NCBI GenBank assembly: GCA_027475525.1
Contig: JAMWFC010000016.1
Coordinates: forward strand, 1-64,000
Reading direction: 5' to 3'
DNA: 64,000 nucleotides
From: Macrolepiota albuminosa
Taxonomy: Eukaryota > Basidiomycota > Agaricomycetes > Agaricales > Agaricaceae
The translations under genes were made by a program, and so were the position numbers. This document shows, piece after piece, positions 21,881 to 32,237 of this stretch (positions are counted from its first letter, which is position 1; the number at the start of each line of letters is the position of its first letter). The notes beneath the pieces are model-generated. The model saw nothing but the letters and a program-made list of their open reading frames with translations. It was not told the DNA's origin and did no database searches.

Positions 21881-23040
21881 ATGTGACCTATTGAAGGTTT
21901 GCAACTTGAAGGGGGGCTAAAATAACCCCTAGTCACCTGCCAAAGTGAATGGATTCAAGCAGTTCCTGGCTCACAAATTAGGGAGAAAATCTGTGTAGTT
22001 TGACCACTATGGTAAACTCAAATTTTCACACTTCTCCCTAATTTTCTCAGCAACCACTGAGCCAAATAACATGATGCTGGTATTTTTGGGTAGCTATTGA
22101 ATAGTACTGGAGGTTGCAATAACCAATTTCAGGATAATATGTGAAATGAAGGAAAATACAAGGCAAAAGAGTCTCATTCAAACCTATCTGGTGATTAGTG
22201 GATTTAAGAAGCAAGGAGAGGTCACATGACTTAGTGAAGGTCTCCAACTTCAAGACAAGAGGTGTAGGAACATACTTTGTTGAGACAGCTAAGGATTCTG
22301 CTTGGATTTGAGGCCAATACTTAGGGAGAAAGACTGGGCAGCACTTTATATGAAGTGCCATTGATCACATACTATCAATAGTGAATTTATAAAGAAAGGG
22401 CAGGTCACATGACTTAGTGAGCATTTTCAACCTCAAGAATAGGGCTTAGAAAACATATGTTACTCAGATACCCAAGAAATCTGCTGAGGTTTGAGCTCAG
22501 GAATTAGGGAGGAAGCTAAAAATGGATAGTGGATTTAAGAAGTGACTAGTGGTCACATGACTTATTGAAGGTTTGCAACTTTATGTAGACATGTTTGAGA
22601 ACATGGTTTGCTGAGACAGCTAAGAAATCTGTTTAGAATTGAGTCCAGGAATTAGGGAGAAAGCTTACATATCAGTTTATTTTAATAGTAGATTTATAAA
22701 GAAAGAGCAGGTCACATGACTTAGTTGGTACTTGCAACCTCAGGAATAGAGCATATAGAACATATTTTACTGAGGTACCAAAGAAATCTGGTGAGGTTTG
22801 AGCTCAGGAATTAGGGAGGAAGCTAAAAATAGATAGTGGATTTCAAAAGTGACTAGTGGTCACATGACTTATTGAAGGTTTGCAACTTCAAGTAGACATG
22901 TGTAGAAACATGGTTTGCTGAGGTAGCTAAGACATTTGTTTAGAATTGAGCCTGGAAATTAGGGAGAAAGATCTAGCAAAATTTGCATGGGAATTTTACA
23001 TGAAATTCCAGGAATCACTTACTAGCTGGATGATGGTCCA
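21880..23040. repeat. Degenerate satellite (GGTCACATGACTTA family)
   Basis: The phrase GGTCACATGACTTA followed by a TTGCAACTTCA-like and an ATTAGGGAG(A/G)AAGCT-like phrase recurs near 22,207, 22,403, 22,551, 22,710 and 22,858 (spacing about 150-195 bp). It shares phrases with the 9.5-10.5 kb satellite (CTCACAAATTAGGGAGAAA, CTGAGCCAAATAACATGAT). The satellite lies on both sides of the GC-rich Ty3 element and up to the second Ty3 element. Confidence 0.75.
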
Positions 23041-23161
23041 TGCTCTAATTTAAGGGTATAAAAAGGAGGAGTACAGTTAGGAAAAGGACACTGACTCATT
23101 GGAATCAGAATCCCTAGAGAGTGGATACCTTAGGGCCAATTTGTTGAGTCTTGATTACATA

Positions 23162-23166
23162 GCATA
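23162..23166 (+). repeat. Target-site duplication GCATA (left)
   Basis: GCATA immediately precedes the left LTR (TGTCAGGGG at 23,167) and recurs at 29,196-29,200 after the right LTR. Confidence 0.9.
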
Positions 23167-23496
23167 TGTCAGGGGACTCCTTGCTCTACTCCGCTTGTTG
23201 TCTGGTCACAATTTCCTTTTCCAGAATTCTGGAGAACTCCGGAGCATTTCCCATGCCCCAGAATTCTTCAGGCCTCCCAGAGCTAGCCGTTGGATACTGT
23301 ACAGTCACTCCCACGCCTTTCCGCCCCCGTACTGATGTGCCGCACTGGCAGAGGAATCCTTAGACTTGTTCTCTTTGGATTTCCCTCTGCCAGGTGATTA
23401 GTTATTAATTGTAATGTCGTTACTGGCTCTAATACACTTTGGATTTCTCTCTGCCAGTTGCGTGATTAGCCACAGCCCCCGGAGGTCGCCCTTACA
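23167..23496 (+). repeat. 5' LTR of chromovirus 2
   Basis: 330 bp. By eye 23 differences from the 3' LTR, 22 of them transitions. Contains AGACTTGTTCT at 23,362-23,372 (complementary to the sequence just past the LTR) and a duplicated CTTTGGATTTC(C/T)CTCTGCCAG phrase bounding an intron-like segment. Confidence 0.95.
23394..23457 (+). other. Putative LTR-encoded 5'-leader intron (64 nt)
   Basis: GTGATT...CTAATAC...CTCTGCCAG: 5' GT, a CTAAT branch-point-like word at 23,429 about 22 nt before the AG. It lies exactly between two copies of a 21-bp direct repeat (23,373-23,393 and 23,437-23,457), so splicing would remove one repeat unit. The same arrangement (63 nt) occurs at 40,406-40,468. Confidence 0.5.
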
Positions 23497-23498
23497 GC

Positions 23499-23509
23499 AG
23501 AACAAGTCT
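23499..23509 (+). promoter_or_regulatory. Primer binding site, self-priming type
   Basis: AGAACAAGTCT, two bases inside the 5' LTR end, is the exact reverse complement of AGACTTGTTCT at 23,362-23,372 in the LTR. Tf1 of fission yeast is known to prime minus-strand synthesis from the folded 5' end of its own RNA through an 11-nt match; this arrangement fits that model and no TGG-type tRNA site is present. Confidence 0.75.
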
Positions 23510-23603
23510 CCTAATTCCAGTCTGGAAGCCCCCCATAGCTGTCAGAAGAATTCTCTGGCTCCTATCTGCCGCTTCTCCACCATTTTAAGCATCTGGGCCT
23601 TCT

Positions 23604-24838
23604 ATGTCTCAGCTCGCCTCTTCAGACACTCCTCCGGACGCTACAGCTCCTCAGGACAAACCCTGGACTCGCTTGCTCCACCTGGAGGCTCAAGTGCAGC
23701 TTACTCAAGCTTCCCTCACTCACCACACCACCGAACTCTCCACCCTCCGACAAACCACTGAAACCATCTCTGACTCCCTCCGGGCACTCCTAGAGCGTCT
23801 AAACACCATTCCCTTGGTTGCTACAGCAACCCCAGCAGCGGAACTGCCCCCCGCTGTTCAGCCATCCGCTCCGAGTCCTCCGATGGCCCAAGGGACCCCA
23901 TGTGCGCTCCTTCCCTGACCAGCAATCCCAGATGCCTACGATGGTGACCGTGTGACTGGAGAACAATTTCTACAGTCGTGCCTCACCTATATCCAGCTCT
24001 GCGGGGATGACTTTGTCTCTGATGACCTAAAAATCGCATGGGTACTCTCCTACATGAAGTCTGGGAGAGCGGCCACCTACGCACTGTGGGTTTTCCAACA
24101 CCCCGGAGGCATTGCAGGGTTCGCAAACTGGGCCGCATTTGAGCAGGAGTTCTGGGACGAGTTCTTCCCCCAGAACCCAGCCAAGGCAGCTGCGCTGGTC
24201 CTCCGAGACAGGGATCAATACAGACAAGAGAAGCGCTCGCTGGACGAATACATCGATTCTTTCTGGGCACTAGTTGAGCAGGCCGAGTACCCGGATAGAC
24301 TGCAACTCTGCCTCACCTTCCGGGAAGGGCTCCAATCCACTCTGATGGAGCGCATTGACAACCTCGCAGAAGGACGTCCAGCCGACAACCAAGTCGCCTC
24401 CTGGTACCAAGTGGCCCAGGACCAGTGGCAGCTCATGGAACTTAAGCGCAGTCTGTGCCAAGCTCCGGCCACTGCAATAGTCCCACATCCTCAGGTCTCC
24501 TTCCCCTGCCCAGTAGCAGCTGTGTTCCACCCTCCCAGCCTCTCTGCTCCCTCCGCAGTGCCAACACTGCCCCCAGGGGCCCCTATGGATGTAGACTCCT
24601 CCCGCCAGCGTGCCAACATACCTCTTCTGTGCCGGCGCTGCGGCACCCCTGGTCACTTTGCCCGCTTGGCCTCAAGGTGCGTTACCTGGTCCCAGAGGAG
24701 CAGGAAGAGCTGCTCCTGCAGCTCCTGGCAGCCAAGGATGCAGCCGGAGCACCCTCTCCAGACGTTGCAGCACCGGAGACCCTGGAGCAGGAGCGGAGTG
24801 TGGATGCGCTGGGAGAAGGGAGCCCAGAGGATTTTTAG
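23604..24838 (+). pseudogene. gag: Chromovirus 2 gag
   Basis: Begins MSQLASSDTPPDATAPQ; a TGA at 23,916-23,918 is followed in the same frame by PAIPDAYDGD and the capsid-like core (TYIQLCGDDFVSDDLKIAW, SLDEYIDSFWALVEQAEY). The zinc knuckle CRRCGTPGHFAR (about 24,630-24,668) loses its last Cys through a small deletion that shifts the frame; the remainder (VRYLVPEEQEELLLQLLAA) continues in another frame to 24,838. The homologous stretch at 41,750-41,830 keeps the missing CPQGL part. Structural protein; clearly non-functional. Confidence 0.85.
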
Positions 24839-24857
24839 AGGAGCGACAGGTGAAGAG

Positions 24858-27276
24858 TATGCCCCCGTCGCTTAGTGCAAATCGATTCGTATGTCTATCT
24901 ATAGAAGAGCCCAATACAACCCCTGTGGACACTTTGGCACCTATGATTGTAGGCACATCCCTCGACGTATCTAAAAGCCCCCTGGCCTTGCCGACTCCTT
25001 CTGCCGGGTCCCCTCAACCCCACATCCCTGCCTGGCAACGTTGCCTCCTGAGACGCTACGTGGTAGCCTCAACACCCTTGGCCAACTTGCTCCAGCTAAA
25101 GGTGGAGGTTGAAACAACTGACACACAGCAGGCCCAGAGCATGGTTGCTCTCCTAGATTCCGGAGTAACAGGGCTCTTTGTGGATGCTGACTACATGGCC
25201 AGACATCAACTCATGACTCGCCCTCTCCCTTCCCCAATTCCGGTCTACAATATTGATGGTACCCCCAATGAAGCAGGTTCCATCCATGCCATCGTAGACC
25301 TGGTTCTGCGCTATTGGGCCCACGTCGAGCATGCCACCTTCGCAGTCACCAGCTTGGGAAAGCAGGATATGATCCTGGGGTACACGTGGCTCTGGGAGCA
25401 CAACCCAGAAATAGACTGGACTACCGGAGAGGTGAGCATGAGTCGGTGCCCCTGACGCTGCACCACCTGTGCGAAGAAGGCAAGGATAGAGCGGCACACC
25501 ACTGTGTGGGAACGCGCAGCCATCTGGGCCTGCCAGGCAGGACACATCCCCTTTGCCGACCTTGACCTGTTGGATCCCCCGCCCCTGGTGTTCCCTCATA
25601 GAGAGGCCCTCTATGAGGACGACAGACACAGCAGTGGAGAGGCCACCATGGAAGATGGTCGCAAAGGAGAATTCCTGCCAGTCCCAGACCTGGAATTACC
25701 AGACAAGGCCATCGAGGTAGGGGACCGCATCTATGCCACGGCGTTGCATCCGCCACCATCGGTGGAGGAGATCCAGGCCAGCCAGACCACTTCCCAACGG
25801 TTGGCCCAGGCCTTTGCCACCAATACCTCGTCTTGCCCATTCCAGGATACTGTCCCAGGCCATCTGCATGACTTTGAGGATGTTTTTTCCAAGGCCTCAT
25901 TTGATTCTCTCCCGGAGCGCAAGCAGTGGGATCATGCCATCGAGCTCCTACCAGACTCAAAGCCTGCCAACTGCAAGGTGTACCCACTGGCGCCCAAGGA
26001 GCAGGATGAGCTAGATGCCTTCCTCCGGGAGAATCTCAAAACTGGAAGAATTCAACCCTCAAAGTCGCCGATGGCCTCCCCGGTGTTTTTCATCAAGAAG
26101 AAGGATGGCACCCTTCGGTTGGTCCAAGATTATCGCGTGCTCAATGCAATGACCATCAAGAACCACTACCCGCTCCCTCTCATCTCAGAACTCATCAACA
26201 ACCTCTGGGGTGCGCGCTACTTCACCAAGTTGGACGTCTGCTAGGGCTACAACAATGTGTGCATCCAGGAGGGAGACGAGTGGAAGGCTGCATTTTGGAC
26301 TAACCGGGGCCTGTTTGAACCATTGGTAATGTTCTTTGGGCTCACCAACAGCCCCGCCACCTTTCAAACCATGATGAATGACATATTCCAGGACCTCATA
26401 GCAGATGGAGTGGTGTGTGTGTACCTGGACAAGATTCTCATCTACACCAAGACGCTAGAGGAGCATTGTCAGATCACCCGCATAGTCCTAGACCGCCTCC
26501 GCCAGTATCAGCTCTACCTCAAACCGGAGAAATGTGAGTTCGAGAAAACTCAGATCGAGTACCTCGGGCTCATCATCTCTCACGGCATGGCGGAGATGGA
26601 CCCAGTGAAGGTGGCTGGCGTTATGCAGTGGCCAGAGCCCTGGAACAAGAAGGAAGGACAGGCCTTCCTGGGGTTCACCAACTTCTACCGGCGGTTCATC
26701 CAGGACTTCTTCCACCACGCATGGCCCCTCTTTGACCTCACCCAAAAGGAGGCAGCCTGGACTTGGGGTGACACAGAGCAACAGGCCTTCAATGCCCTGA
26801 AGCTGGCCATCACCTCCAAGCCGGTGCTCCTCTTTCCAGATGATGATCAGCCCTTTCGAGTCGAGGCAGACAGCTCCAACTTTGCCACCGGCGCTGTCCT
26901 GTCTCAGCAATCTCTGGGGGATGGCAAGTGGCATCTGGTGGCCTTCTACTCTAAGAGCCTCAATGCTGTGGAGCAGAACTATGAGATCCATGACAAGGAG
27001 ATGCTGGCAATCATCCGGTCATTAGAGGAGTGGCACCACTTCCTGGAGGGGGCCCGGCACAAGTTCAAAGTCTGGACAGACCACAAGAACTTGGAGTACT
27101 TCCAGACAGCAAAGAAGCTCAACTGCTGCCAGGCCTGGTGGTCCCTCTACCTTGCCAACTTTGACTTCTCACTGCATCACAAGCCAGGAAGGTCAATGGG
27201 GAAGCCCGATGCCCTATCCAGACGTGCCAACCATGGCTCCGGGGCTGGAGACAACAACAACATCACTCTCCTATGA
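24858..27276 (+). pseudogene. pol: Chromovirus 2 protease, RT and RNase H
   Basis: Protease: ALLDSGVTGLFVD (about 25,150; the usual DSGAT is DSGVT) and QDMILGYTWLWEHNPEIDW. TGA at 25,453-25,455 follows SMSRCP; the frame then goes on through the linker into RT ([27 protein letters not shown]), TAG at about 26,242-26,244, then GYNNV and the catalytic box written YLDK (GACAAG at 26,428-26,433) instead of YLDD. RNase H: FRVEADSSNFATGAVLSQ, HDKEMLAII, WTDHKNLEYF. The loss of the second catalytic Asp plus stops rule out activity. Confidence 0.9.
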
Positions 27277-28855
27277 CTGGAGCTGTTTGCCATCCGGGCA
27301 CTGGAGGGGATATCCGTCAAGGGAGCCAGGAGGAGATGCAGGAGGACTCCGTGGCCAAGGCCGCCTTGGCTCTATGGTCTCACTGCCCCATGGGCACGAG
27401 GGCAGTGCATGTCAATGAGTGGAGTCTCCAAGACGGCCTCCTCACCTACCACAGCCGCATCTATGTACCCAATGATTGGGAGCTCCAGAGACGCATTGTT
27501 GAGCAACACCACGACTCCCGCATTGCCGGGCACCCTGGGCGCTGGAAGACATTGGAACTTGTGTCCCGGAACTACTAGTGGCCCCAGATGTCGAGATACA
27601 TAGGCTCCTACACCAGCACCTGCGATCTCTGCCTCCAGACCAAGCCCCAGCGCCGTCTCTCTACTGGTCAGCTGCACTCCTTGCAATGCCCGCAGAATGA
27701 TGGAGTGTGGCCTCCGTCGACTTCATTGTGGAGCTTCCGGACACACATGGCTACAATGCCATCCTGGTGGTTGTGGACCTCTATGGCAAACGGGCTCACT
27801 TCATTCCGACCCACACGACCTGCTCCACCATGGGTACCGCTAACCTGTACCAGAAGAATGTCTGGAAACTCCACAGTCTTTCCAATGCGTATGTATCCAA
27901 CCGGGGCCCACAGTTTGTTGCGGAGTTTACCCGGGAGCTCTACCGCCTCCTGCATGTGAAGCTCCACACCTCCACTGCCTACCACCCACAATCTGATAGC
28001 CAGACCGAATGTGTTAACCAGGAGCTTGAGCAATACCTGCGGCTATTTTGCAATGAGCATCAGGACGACTGGGATGAGCTCCTGCTGGAGGCGGAATTCC
28101 AATACAACAACCACGTCCATGCCTCAACGCAGATATCGCCCTTCTTCCTCAACACTGGGTGGCACCTCCAGATGGGTTTTGAGCCACGCACATGGTGGTC
28201 GGAGAATGAATCGGTCAACAAGTTTGTGGATCGCATGCAGAAGGCACAGGAGGAGGCGAAGGCTGTGCTAACTAAGGCAAAGAATGACATGGCACGATAC
28301 TACAACCGGGGCCAGACACCAGCTCCCAAGTACAAGCCCAGAGACTGTGTATTCCTGAATGCCTCCGACATCTCCACCACGCGACCCTCAAAGAAGCTGT
28401 CTCATTGTCAACTGGGGCCATACACCATCGAGCAACAGGTGGGGCCCCTAGCCTACCGACTCCGGCTGCCTATGGGCATGCACCAACTCCACCCGGTCTT
28501 CAACGTGGTCAAGCTTTCTCCAGCCCCGGAAGACCCCATCCCTGGGTGACAAGCACCGCCGCTGCCACCACCAGTCCTAGCAGACAGTGGGGTGGAGTAC
28601 GAAGTGGAGAAGATCTTGGACAGCCGCTTATTCCCTTGCAAGCTACAGTACAAGGTGAAGTGAAAAGGGCTATGGTATCGAAGACATCTCCTGGGAGCCA
28701 TTGGAAGACGTCCATGCCCCAGCTCTCATCTGGGACTTCCACTGCCTGCACTCTGATGCCCCGCAAACCATATGGAGAGTTTACCCCCTTTCTCTAGCGG
28801 ATCAGGCCATCCGCAAGTTCTTCTACCCAGCACGTCGAGACGCCGCACCCTAGAA
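27270..28855 (+). pseudogene. pol: Chromovirus 2 integrase and chromodomain
   Basis: HHCC: HHDSRIAGHPG and TCDLCLQTK (27,510-27,645), interrupted by a TAG after LVSRNY. Core after a frame change near 27,705: VDFIVELP (Asp 1), SNRGPQF where Asp 2 is Asn (27,899-27,901), QTECVNQELEQYL (Glu kept). GPY motif LGPYTIEQQVGPLAYRL near 28,420. After a TGA at 28,547-28,549 a chromodomain remains: YEVEKILDSRLF, QYKVK, stop, KGYGIEDISWEPLE (28,595-28,710). Chromodomains target integration to modified histones in this clade. Confidence 0.88.
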
Positions 28856-28865
28856 GGGGGGGTGA
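28852..28865 (+). promoter_or_regulatory. Polypurine tract
   Basis: AGAAGGGGGGGTGA directly before the 3' LTR start TGTCAGGGG. Confidence 0.8.
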
Positions 28866-29195
28866 TGTCAGGGGACTCCTCGCTCTACTCTGCTTGTTGT
28901 CTGGTCACAATTTCCTTTTCTGGAATTCCGGAGAACTCTGGAGCATTTCCCATGCCCCAGAGTTCTCCAGGCCTCCCGGAGCTAGCCATTGGATACTGTA
29001 CAGTCGCTTCCACGCCTTTCCACCCCCGTACTGATGTGCTGCACTGGCAGAGGAATTCTTAGACTTGTTCTCTTTGGATTTCCCTCTGCCAGGTGATTAG
29101 TTATTGATTGTACTGTCGTTACTAGCTCTAATACACTTTGGATTTCCCTCTGCCAGTTGCGTAATTAGCTGCAGCCCCCGGAGGTCGCCCTTATA
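28866..29195 (+). repeat. 3' LTR of chromovirus 2
   Basis: 330 bp, same length as the 5' LTR; followed by the target duplication GCATA (29,196-29,200). Confidence 0.95.
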
Positions 29196-29298
29196 GCATA
29201 GTACTACTAGTTTCACAACATTATATATCAATCATATATACACCAAAACAGAGTGAAATTAAGATAGTTATTCAGAGATAACAAAGCCCCAGAATTCA

Positions 29299-30010
29299 TT
29301 GTACACAAACATAAGTACAATATCACTTCCTCCTGATGTATTAAAGGCTTTTGAAATGAATAAATCAGATGGTGGCAAGCAACAGATTCAATGTAATACA
29401 AGAATTTGTTACTCAAACCTATCAGTGAAGCAGCAAGAGAATCTTCAGAAGATGACATTTCCAGATGGCAGATCAAAAGAGCTGCAGCATGTCTTTGAGG
29501 AGCAAGGATTTGATGTAACAAACCTCAAAACCAAGTGCTCTCCAATCTGCTCCACTGAAAACACAGGCTATTGCATGGCTTATCTCCTGAGCCAGCAAAA
29601 TGATTTTAACTAGGATTCAATGCTCAAAGTTCTTATTCATAGAGCCCAACACTTGTATATCTTCTCATCAAAATTCCACTGTGAGTTGAATTTCATTGAA
29701 ATGGTATGCTCATTTTCTTTCTTGCAACTCACATCAAAGCTTATAAAGTTCTATTAGTACTGGAGTTGGGCTAAGTATCACTACTGGGAGCATGTAAAGA
29801 GTGGGTTTACAGAGGCAAAGAAATTGGCTTGTAAATATCTTGACAACTGCCCAGCAGAAGTGATTTGTCACTTTATCAACCATTCTTGGTGATTTATGAA
29901 TGCTTACTGCAAGGGTCTTACTGGCAAGGCTGCAGCATGGGCTGTTTACAACCAACAATCCTACCATCAAGTTTCTCAGAGTGCAATAATGTCAATTGAA
30001 GCAGTATTGA
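29299..30010 (+). pseudogene. Fungal DDE transposase C-terminal half, decayed
   Basis: One frame, with stops, gives FPDGRSKELQHVFEEQGFD, a Cys-rich CSPICSTENTGYC stretch, SMLKVLIHRAQ, then FHCELNFIEM (the HCELNxIE box holding the last catalytic acid), WAKYHYWEHVK, LDNCPAEVICHFINHSW, FMNAYCKGLTGKAAAWAV. This matches the C-terminal half of a DDE transposase family (Tc1/mariner-like logic) common in mushroom genomes, as I recall it. The N-terminal half with the first catalytic Asp is absent: it stops close to the chromovirus LTR at 29,195. In-frame stops and a frame interruption around 29,610-29,760 make it a relic. Confidence 0.6.
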
Positions 30011-31265
30011 ACTAGAATTACCAAAAGTAGTAGTCTCTATTCAATAAATTATTCTCAAAAATTTGGCCATCTAAAAACATCATGGGAAAAACTTTGAAGA
30101 GTTGTTTTTTGATGTATTTTGAGATCCTGAGTTCAGACCTGGAGTTGGTTTGACTCAGAAAATTGTCCTTATTGAGATGTCAAAGTTGTCATGTTTAACT
30201 GTCCATAAGTATAGACAAGCCAAATTGTGCCATGCTTTGGTTCTATTTTGGGGGCACAATAAAGTAGTAGTCTCTATTGCACATTTGCCATTGTACCCCA
30301 GCAAACACCAACAAGGGGGAAACATGAGTTTGCACCACAAACAACCATTCAAACTTCCAAAGTTGCAAAATCCACTCTCTCTTATTGGCACATCTTCACT
30401 TCTCCACTACCAATGATCTGTGTCCCTATCTTCATGACCACAGATTCCCCCAAATAATCAACATCAGTCTTTGTCAGCTGGCATGCATCCCATACAAACC
30501 CATCAGCACATTTCATTAAGACCAATGATATTCCTGCCTTCACATGTGATTGGCTTCCGTGATGGAAACCTTGCCCACTCCCAATTATTCAGATCCCACA
30601 GCCATGAACCTTGTCCACCCCTGGTAAATGAAAAGAGCCAGAACCCTCTGAATCACTGCATTATGAATATGTGCCAGAGTAAACCTTGGCCAGGACAGAA
30701 GAAAAAATAGACAATAAAGTGGAGGACTTATAATGATAGAATTGGGCCACATCTGATTTAATTCATTCACATCAACCAATCACTCCGTCAAATACTAGCA
30801 GGAGCTCACACACTATGGGAGGTCATGAACATCTTACATCCACACATTACTAGTTCTGAATTTACCTTATCTTGAACCCATACTAACTCTAACCTTACCT
30901 TTGATTTACTGCAATGTGAACCCACTACTTTACATACTAAACACAATCAGTACAAGAAAAGTTCTACTTCACAAAAATACATATATTAATATCAACAATG
31001 CTGCTCCCTATATATAATACTATATATTTGGCCTATTGGCTTGCCTCTTAGCTCTGTATTGTAGCTTGCTGGCATTAAATAGAAACCATTATCATCATCA
31101 GTTCTATTTTTGCCTCAGCCTCTTCTGGTGTTCCAATCATCCAGGGATGGTTGTTTCTGATCATGTGGGGCAGCTGACTTCTTTTTTCTTCCCCACCTTG
31201 GACCACTGTTCCCTACTACTCAGTTCCATTCTTAGCTGATTGTGTGGGGTAACTCTTTGCTTTTC
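30011..31265. other. AT-rich stretch, no gene recognised
   Basis: Frames at 30,150-30,416 and 30,471-30,710 (+) are Ser/His/Pro-rich without family signature. Possibly more transposon debris. Confidence 0.45.
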
Positions 31266-31419
31266 CTTTGCACTAAGGCTTCTATTGTTGCATCTCTGCT
31301 TTTCTGTGGAGTAATCTTGATTCAATACTGCCATTATACTGGCTTTGCACTAAGGCTTCTATTGTTGCATCTCTGCTTTTCTGTGGAGTAATCTTGATTC
31401 AATACTGCCATTATACTGG
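31266..31419. repeat. Exact 77-nt tandem duplication
   Basis: 31,266-31,342 equals 31,343-31,419, in non-coding AT-rich sequence. Confidence 0.95.
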
Positions 31420-32154
31420 AAAATTCCCACAGTCTATAAGAGAGAGAGGAAAAAGTCCACAGTGCAAATGTACAGTGAAAGCATTACAAAGAAACAGAAG
31501 GGGGGCCCAAGTGGTCACCCTAGAGTCTCAGACCCAGACTCTGACATAAACTCACCAGTGAGCCCTGTTCTAAGATGGTGAAAATGAGACTTAGAGACTT
31601 TTAGTTGACAAGTCAAACAAGAACTAAGAGCACACATTGGACACAGCACACATGCAGGAACAGCAATAGACATCCAGATGGACACAGAGATGAAAGAGCT
31701 GATGACAATAGCTGAGGCAGAGGCAATAGTCATCAATCAACCTGAAAACCTCCACAGAGAGCTGAGATGATTCTCCAATCACCATGTGTGGAAAATGTGC
31801 ATGATAGAAGTAGCATACAATGTGATGAGGAAACTCATCCTGGAGCTAATTGAAGCAGGTAAAAGAAGTGAGGAAAGCAATAATGCTGATACCTTGCATA
31901 TATTACAGAAAACTGCGGAGCTGCAGGCCACAGTAATTGACTTGGCCAAAGCAGTAGGCAACCTAGTAAAATGCCAAAACAAAGACCAAACTAAAACCAA
32001 AAGCAATCAGGCCCAACTTATGTCAAATGACTCAAACCTATGCAGGCTCATGCAGGCCTGCACAGGGCACCAGCAGATATCTGCAGAGGCCTATGCAGGT
32101 CCATGGGGGCTGGTTGGACCAAAGAAAAAGATAACTCTTCATGCCTGCCATATG
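31420..32154. other. No supportable gene
   Basis: The plus-strand frame 31,786-32,214 (142 codons) is helical and Lys/Glu-rich (LILELIEAGKRSEES) but matches nothing I recognise; its 3' part overlaps the tRNA-like element. Confidence 0.4.
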
Positions 32155-32237
32155 CCTGTGGAAAGCAATCAAATCCCTGGCCTTGGGGAAGCCTCCAGCA
32201 ATGGAACATACTGATGATTTAACCGCTGCACCACAGG
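32155..32237 (-). repeat. tRNA-derived (SINE-like) element head
   Basis: On the minus strand CCTGTGG...CCACAGG form a perfect 7-bp acceptor-like stem across 83 nt. Inside are a box-A-like TGGTGCAGCGG and a box-B-like GGGATTTGATTGC, giving the size and arms of a long-variable-loop tRNA. This could be a SINE head or tRNA pseudogene; no anticodon is assigned. Confidence 0.5.

Larger units (their letters stand above)
23167..29195 (+). mobile_element. Tf1/sushi-like chromovirus (Ty3/gypsy), complete but inactivated
   Basis: Two 330-bp LTRs (23,167-23,496; 28,866-29,195), TGTCA...TTACA/TTATA ends, and the 5-bp target duplication GCATA define a 6,029-bp insertion. Internal order: self-priming site, gag, protease, RT, RNase H, integrase with GPY motif, chromodomain, polypurine tract. 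Every coding block has stops or lost catalytic residues. The element at 39,990-46,580 is of the same family. Confidence 0.97.

Noticed and set aside
31786..32214. 142-codon frame as a LINE ORF1 or host gene
   Set aside because: Helical composition only, no motif, and it runs into the tRNA-like element.
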